NCBI GenBank assembly: GCA_000149265.1
Contig: CH003124.1
Span: 41,962 to 105,961 of the forward strand
Origin: Ciona savignyi
Taxonomy: Eukaryota > Chordata > Ascidiacea > Phlebobranchia > Cionidae
Direction: 5' to 3'
Length of the DNA stretch: 64,000 nt
Shown here: positions 58,301 through 64,000 of the stretch, piece by piece
Numbering within the stretch: the first letter of the stretch is position 1
How the letters are laid out: every line of letters starts with the position of its first letter
Position numbers and translations under genes: made by a program
The notes under the pieces: model-generated
What the model saw: only the letters and a program-made list of their open reading frames with translations
Database searches by the model: none
What the model was told of the DNA's origin: nothing

Positions 58301-61300
58301 TCGGATCATGTTTATTACAAGCTCTTTCTCGATCCCGATGGTCGCAATGCTACGTTGATGGTGCTGAAATGCGAGATCACATACGTGGACGTCTTCACCG
58401 ACGAGGAGCATTCATTGTACAAATGCAGATTCATTGGTGAATTACAATTCATCTTCATAGGGTTTTATATAGCATCTGACAGATTAGTCTAGTCGTTAAG
58501 TGTGTCACCTTTTAGCCAAAGGGTTACATGTGCTAGTCGATGTTTCCTTGGGAAAGACACTTTACGGACATGTGCTGAACACAGCGGATTATATGGGTTC
58601 TACTAAATTAATTCACGGGAATAATTATGAATATCCTATCCTAGTTTGCCTATCTGATATAAACCTATTGGTAGGGTATTGATGATTTATCGTTTAATTA
58701 CTAAAAACCGATTAATACAATTCAATATAGTTTTCCTTCAAATCCGTAGGGAACGCATTTTTATTTTACCCCGATTTTGTTTCTGCGTCACGCTCGTGAC
58801 AGGCATGTTATGTCGCCCAGTTTTTGTATTGACAGGTTATCCAACCACGTTGTAAAGCAATCCCAACTGACACGCTAGAACTTTGCAACGACCTTTTATT
58901 TTGTTTCCAAACACTTCGCCTATTTAACATAAACCTGCTTATATTTAGCATAAGTATAGGGAAAAAGCAAAAACGATACCAAATAATAGAAAAGTAATCG
59001 TTCTAAAGTTGTGTCCAATCTTTATTTTTGATTTATCGGTTAATACTAAAATATAGAAATTAAATAAAAAATTAGTTTAAAATCCTTCGTAAACCGCATT
59101 ATCGTCAGTGATTAGTAACAAGTTATGCATTCCCATAAGAAAACCAAAGGGGTTAACACACAGGCAATCGTCAGATCACCTCGCGCCCATCGTCGGGTTA
59201 CCGCAGCTATTGCGGTATGTTGTATATGATTGGGATGTTACTTTTGTTTGGTAGAACCCATTAATCTGCTTAGTTCAGTCAATGTCCGTAAAGTGCCTTA
59301 CCCAAGGACACAACCGACAAGCTAGCGACCAGTTTCGCATCTGCAACCTTTCGAATGAAAGGCGACGCACTTAACCGTCAGACTAACCGGCCGGACTATA
59401 GCAGTGTGTTGTATATGATACACACGTTCCTTCAATTAAGTAGAACCCATTAATCCGCTGGGTTCAGGCAATGTCCGTTGTAGACACGACCCTCTAACCG
59501 GTGACTGGTTTCGATCCAACGATCTTCATGCAGCAGACGCGTTTAACGATTTATCCATCCAACCACCTAACCCGTTCCTCATCGGGGATTCCCCTGTAGG
59601 AGGAAAAGCGGACGGCGTGGCCCAGTTATTCGTGTTCGACCTGATGAAAGCGAAATGGGAGGAAAAGATCCCGAGATCCCAGGCAATAGAGCTGAACGTG
59701 GATATCGTTATGAGTTCATCGCCCATTCATCAGTGCAGTGAAACTCTACTGAAACTCGTGCAACTGGAAAAGGTAGGAAAGTATTTAAAATACCCAGTCG
59801 CCCTGTGTTTTGCTTGGACACAAAGTGAAGACGTGCTTTATATATGGTGGTAATTTAAGTATGAGGTGTCAACAGAAGGGGTTTTACAAATGTTACTTTT
59901 ATATTTCTTTTGAATTAAACTTTTCTTACAATTTAGATAGATAAGTACAGAGATGGCGTATATGAAAAGGATATTTATGTTTTATCCCCGTGAGTGGGAA
60001 AACCAAGGGGGTTACCACACGGGCAATCGTCAGATAACCTCGCACACACCGTCGAGTTACCGGAGCTATTGCAGTGTGTTGTGTATGATTTACACGTTCC
60101 TTTCTTCAATTTAATTCAAACTGATGTTTTTCAAATATAAAAGTGTTTTAAACATAGGTAATTTACGCTAATTATCCCTAACGCTTGCATAATTATTCAC
60201 AGACATTTCTTAGACATCGTAATTTTGACGGACAGCTCAACGTCACTATCCGATTCGCACATTCGTATGGATGGGACGTGAAAGATGACGCAATTAGAGA
60301 GAGGGTACATGACGGTATGACGTGATAATGTAACTTGTTAACACAGTGTGTATTATGACGCTATGGGTTTTTCAAATTGTTTGTATATGTGTCTTGGGTT
60401 GAGTGCTGTTAGTTGAAAAAGGTTGGGAAATATTTTGTTATAGTATTACCAGTGTTAAGCTATACTAAAGTTTGAATTGTATTTGTAGTAAATTTAAAAA
60501 AACAAATTCTTATCTTAATAACAATTAATAACGTTTAAATATTTATAACAACCTTAATAATAATTATTATATAAATACGAAAAAATAACTTATCTTAAAA
60601 ACGAGTAATTTAATTATAAATTCTTAATTTTAAATTCCTATACCACCTTGCTTAATAACCAATTCCTACTATAGAGGCCTGTAATTCTAACTAATTACTA
60701 CTTAAACCTAAAGGTATTAAATCTTGGCTAATGTTTCTAACAAAGTCTAAATCCCAGGACTTCGTAATTTATTCCGAGAAGGCGTCAATCTAGAAGTTAT
60801 GAGCGCTGATATAATACTTGATGAGATTCGTGTTGATGAAATACTCGCCACCGATGATGATTTAATCAAACATTACGTTTCGAAGCGTCACGCTTGGACC
60901 ACCCCTCCCCTTAAGGCTTCGGTAAGTTTAGACCCACCCCCCATTTGCGCGCATGCTGCATTTTAACGTTTATTTTCGCATAATATTGCGTTCTCATTAA
61001 TATGGTATTCTTTCACGCTAAATTTGATTCATTTCCATAGCATTTTTTGAATTTAATTAAATCAGCTATTTTTGTTTTCACTAACACCTCCTTATACAAC
61101 ACCTTTAAAGTCGACATTTCGCAATTGTATAGCTTATTTAGTCGCACCTTTAAATTAAAACCAGACCTTTAAAATATCTTTAAGCCACGCCTTAAATTAA
61201 GCCTACACAGTATATGCACGAGTTACACTTATAAATTGCATGGTTGGATCAGGTTTACTTTCAAAATATCAACATTCTCGGGTAGTAATTTCAGGTTGTA

Positions 61301-62533
61301 TTTTCGGTCAGACAACTCGTAGCACAAGTGGCGAGAGCTCAACAAGACACAACACAAACCGGTCAAATTACGACTCGGATTTTAGTTCTGCATCCGAAGA
61401 AGATTTCGAATACCTTTCAGAAGACGATATGTACCACGTATTCCTATTGGACAACCTCGATCAGATTTTAGCCAATCAGTATCGGAGTAAACCTACAGGT
61501 TTGAACCACGCGCGAAACAGCGACGCATAGCGGATTTTTTAATGTCAACCCAAACTTTTCACATCATTTATTTCGTCCCCAAATTTTTTACCGGGCTAGA
61601 ATTCGAACCCATAATGGGCTTGTCGCCAAGACCGTTTTTACATCGAAATCTGTGTATTTATCGGTCGCAGTAATCCTTCTACCTTTCGTACACAATTCTG
61701 TAAACATTCTTTTCTTTATTTTACCGGGCTAAGATTCGATCCCATGAAGTACCCGTCAAGACCTTTTTTAATAGGTGTCGGTATATTCATCGGTCGCGTT
61801 AACCATTCGGTTACACGACTAAACTTTCCCTGTCATTTATTTTGTTTCAGTTCCATCAAATCATGCTGCATGACTCAGCCCTATCCAATCATTGTACGTC
61901 CGTCTTTTCAGTTTCTTTGATTTTTGATACCGATCCAAGTTTCGAACTTATGATGGGCTCGTCAATGAGACCGTTTTTATTTAAAATAAAAATCGGTGCT
62001 TGAATCGGCGTTAACCATTCGGCCATACGATTTTACCGGTTTGATAAGTTTAACTTCCCATGTATGGGTGCTGGGCAATAATAAAGGGAGGGAAAGAGGG
62101 AAGGAGGGAAACTGCACGCTAAAACTTTGGATAACAATTTGAACTCTGCCCCAAATACTAATCTAATTTTATACCTAGCCATAACTCCAACCCCAGCCCT
62201 AACCTTTAAGCACAAATGTTTATTTTATCAAGCAGTTTCCCTCCTTTCCTTTTTTCCACTTTTATTCCCGGTTATACGGTCCATATATCTAGTGCGCCAG
62301 GTTGTCACCATGCGGTCTTTCCACAGTCACTCGACGAGCCGGAAGAGGGCGCAAGCACAACTCTAAACGAAACAAACCAGTCTGGTAGAGCAGGACCATC
62401 AAATCAATCTGACGCCACGTTTCAATCAATGACAGACGCATACCATGTATGTCAACACACATCGCTATGGAACATTATACAGGACACGAAAAGGATTCAG
62501 GACATTCTCGACGAAACTCTTGTCGAATTTTAA
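55324..62533 (+). CDS. Unrecognised protein, 542 aa, ten exons
   Basis: Phase-consistent exons: 55324-55575, 55885-55949, 56848-56914, 57246-57422, 58238-58436, 59600-59772, 60203-60314, 60758-60921, 61312-61498, 62301-62533. The N-terminal 196 residues are rich in Ser, Thr, Pro and Arg (for example RRKVHFNRSGSATASPRSR) and look disordered. Residues about 197-430 look folded, with alternating hydrophobics (CRPWSDHVYYKLFLDPDGRN; LFVFDLMKAKWEEKIPR; LNVTIRFAHSYGWDVKDD). The C-terminal part has an acidic DSDFSSASEEDFEYLSEDD stretch, then a Ser/Asn/Thr-rich linker and a final helix-like TSLWNIIQDTKRIQDILDET. I see no signal peptide, membrane segment or catalytic motif and assign no function. Retention of the last intron would end the protein at 61530 with ten alternative residues. 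A poly(A)-like AATAAA is at 63038-63043. Confidence 0.75.
55600..55850 (-). repeat. SINE-A copy filling intron 1 of the unknown gene
   Basis: Reverse copy: GGATATTCATGTTTATCTCC, CGGGCAATCGTCAGATCACC, CCGTCAGGTTACCGGAGCTA, GGGTTCAGGCAATGTCCGTT. It occupies most of the 309-bp intron. Confidence 0.9.
55950..56847 (+). repeat. Intron 2 of the unknown gene: GGGTGGGGTACT-type repeats, repeat C and SINE pieces
   Basis: A degenerate unit of about 40 bp (GGGTGGGGTACT, then CTGTTAAGGGTAATNTGGG) follows the donor to about 56165. Repeat C (about 56520-56665) and reverse SINE-A pieces (about 56360-56500 and 56670-56790) fill the rest. Confidence 0.75.
57105..58236. repeat. SINE-B cluster flanking exons 4 and 5 of the unknown gene
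   Basis: Forward copies at about 57105-57215 and 57485-57605. Reversed copies at about 57880-57975, 57985-58085 and 58110-58232. A reversed SINE-A piece is at about 57655-57850. The last SINE-B ends only a few bases before the exon 5 acceptor at 58237. Confidence 0.85.
59120..59500 (-). repeat. SINE-A copies in intron 5 of the unknown gene
   Basis: A near full-length reverse copy (to ACTAACCGGCCGGACT at about 59397), directly followed by a second partial one starting at GCAGTGTGTTGTATATGATA. Confidence 0.9.
59960..60115 (-). repeat. SINE-A partial copy in intron 6 of the unknown gene
   Basis: GGATATTTATGTTTTATCCC through CGGGCAATCGTCAGATAACC to TTGTGTATGATTTACACGTT, reverse orientation. Confidence 0.85.
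61580..62037 (-). repeat. Three reversed SINE-B copies in the last intron
   Basis: Copies at about 61580-61685, 61715-61822 and 61925-62035 share TTCGAACCCATAATGGGCTT-like B-box regions and ATTCATCGGTCGCGTTAACC-like A-box regions. Confidence 0.85.
62073..62269 (-). mobile_element. MITE copy just upstream of the last exon
   Basis: Ends GGGCAATAATAAAGGG and CTTTTATTCCC, inner GGAGGGAAACTGCACGCTAA and AAGCAGTTTCCCTCCTTTCC. The internal text is reversed relative to 33213-33415. The right end is a long pyrimidine run 30-60 bp before the acceptor at 62300. No clean target duplication is seen. Confidence 0.75.
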
Positions 62534-64000
62534 AAACTGGATCAGACGTAAAAAAATGTCTTTGTCCAAGTTACACACCGTTATATTATACAATATAATT
62601 TCAGAATCCATTACCATAAATTGTAATTTCAATCGAGATATTAATATATTGTTAAGTTTGCTGTAATCACGGGTTTCCTTCGATTCCAAAGAGGCACATT
62701 TTCACTTCACTTGAAGTTCATTACATCAAGTTGAATAGACTGGCGGTTTGATGTTTACATTGGGGCAACGAGGCCTATTGTGCGGGGAAAACTTCATTCA
62801 TCCATCGCAGACTTTGATAACATTTTCCCTTAAGTTGCAAAGACCTGGTTTATCATTTGGTTAATCTGGCACGTAAAAGTAATATTATTTTATCATGTAG
62901 TTAATGCCGGTATATAAAGTCATTTTTGCTTCAAATTCGGTCACGATTTTTTATAACCTGGCCTTCAAGCACCTATATACTATGTATTAAATCTTCTTTT
63001 TCGCCAAATCTTTCAAAAACATTAAAAGTTGCATCAAAATAAAAGTTGTAAGAAAAACCAAGAATGCATACAGAGTCTTAATAATGAAAGGGGTTGCCCT
63101 TGTCCGTATAATCCAGTGGTAAGGCCAAAAATGCAGGGTATATGGATAATAACCGTAATGCTACATTTCCCTTTGAAGCAATTTGGTAGAACCCATTAAT
63201 CCGTTGGGTTAAGGCAATGTCCGTAACGTACCTTCCCAAAGACACAACCAACTAGCTAGCGACCAGTTTCGCACCTGCAATCTTTCAACTAAAAAGCGAA
63301 CAATTTTATATAAAAATGGTCTTAGTACAAGGAAAATGGGTTTGAAACTTACACCGTTATAAAAGCAACACCAGCAGGTTAAGTGTACCGAACTTTATTC
63401 GCTGGAAAACGACCTATTTCATCTATTAACACGATTCAAAGGGAAAACAGAAAAGGCGAAATAAAAATAAAGTTGACAAAGGGGGTCCACTCGAAAATAC
63501 GAAGTTAAACACTGCTAAACAGTGGATTCAATGCAATAAATAAGGCAGTAGAGTGTTACGTCGTCCACGGAAAGTCGATAAAAGACGGAAGATGTAACAT
63601 TGTAGGCGGACGTGTTAAAATGGATTGCCACAATGGTAATTCAACTACTGGGTTTAAAACAAAGACGACGCGCTTGAAAAGCGAAATAAAAATACAAAAC
63701 CTAGCACGTGACGCGAACGATCCATATAAAAGCGATCCAAGTATCGGTTACACCTCATGACAATTGGCTTCCCGGGCATTCGTACAAAAGTAAGCAAGGT
63801 AATGATCCTCGGTTCAAACGGTGGAAATCAATTAGTTGGATCATGTCCACGAATCGTGTCTCTCCGTTGTCAGCTGTGTAGAAGCTTTGTCCACATCGTT
63901 TGATCTGTGGATAACATGGCGTTGTTAGATGTACAATCACGGTCCAAGTGATGGGCACATCCTGGGTTCGAAACTTGGCTCGGCAAATAAAATGTGAATT
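62534..64000. other. 3' flank, no further gene
   Basis: 3'UTR and flank of the unknown gene. A SINE-A fragment is at about 63180-63300 and a truncated SINE-B runs into the window edge (about 63930-63990). No other coding exon is supported. Confidence 0.5.

Overview
The window is animal genomic DNA: AT-rich, with many short GT-AG introns and coding exons scattered among tRNA-derived SINEs, MITEs and simple repeats. Compact intron-rich genes, repeat types resembling those described from Ciona and the protein families present suggest an ascidian tunicate, most likely Ciona. The genus is inferred; no marker gene proves it. All four genes found lie on the + strand, and I assembled them by eye from splice sites and reading-frame phase.

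Layout. (1) 1-1457: the last two coding exons of an hnRNP A/B-type RNA-binding protein, with an M9-like PY-NLS; its 5' part lies outside the window. (2) About 5.7-25.4 kb: a cap'n'collar bZIP factor (NFE2L/NRF/Cnc family). The common body has 14 exons (15992-24991) carrying a DLG motif, tandem STGE and ETGE motifs, a DSGVS phosphodegron, HNHTY, the CNC domain and the bZIP. Two alternative first coding exons are in phase with it. A 10-residue exon at 8893-8922 would give an NRF2-like, KEAP1-type protein of 627 aa. A 304-codon exon at 14193-15104, with a hydrophobic N-terminal segment and four N-glycosylation sequons, would give an NRF1/SKN-1A-like, ER-anchored protein of 921 aa. (3) 25.4-37.1 kb: gene-free repeat country, including an array of 52 monomers of 49 bp in perfect register inside a SINE copy. 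(4) 37.8-52.5 kb: a LIV-1-type ZIP zinc transporter (SLC39A, closest by eye to ZIP4/ZIP12/ZIP10), 15 coding exons, 595 aa, with an assembly gap of 100 N in one intron. (5) 55.3-62.5 kb: a ten-exon gene for a 542-aa protein that I do not recognise. The rest is SINE/MITE-rich sequence.

The most interesting signals are four. First, one locus appears to encode both an NRF1-like and an NRF2-like stress factor. Second, a SINE carries an internal VNTR, an architecture formally like primate SVA elements. Third, introns of all four genes repeatedly contain decayed tandem copies of their own splice-site regions. Fourth, several exons have a SINE or MITE directly against the 3' splice site. No functional tRNA, rRNA, CRISPR or prokaryotic feature was seen.
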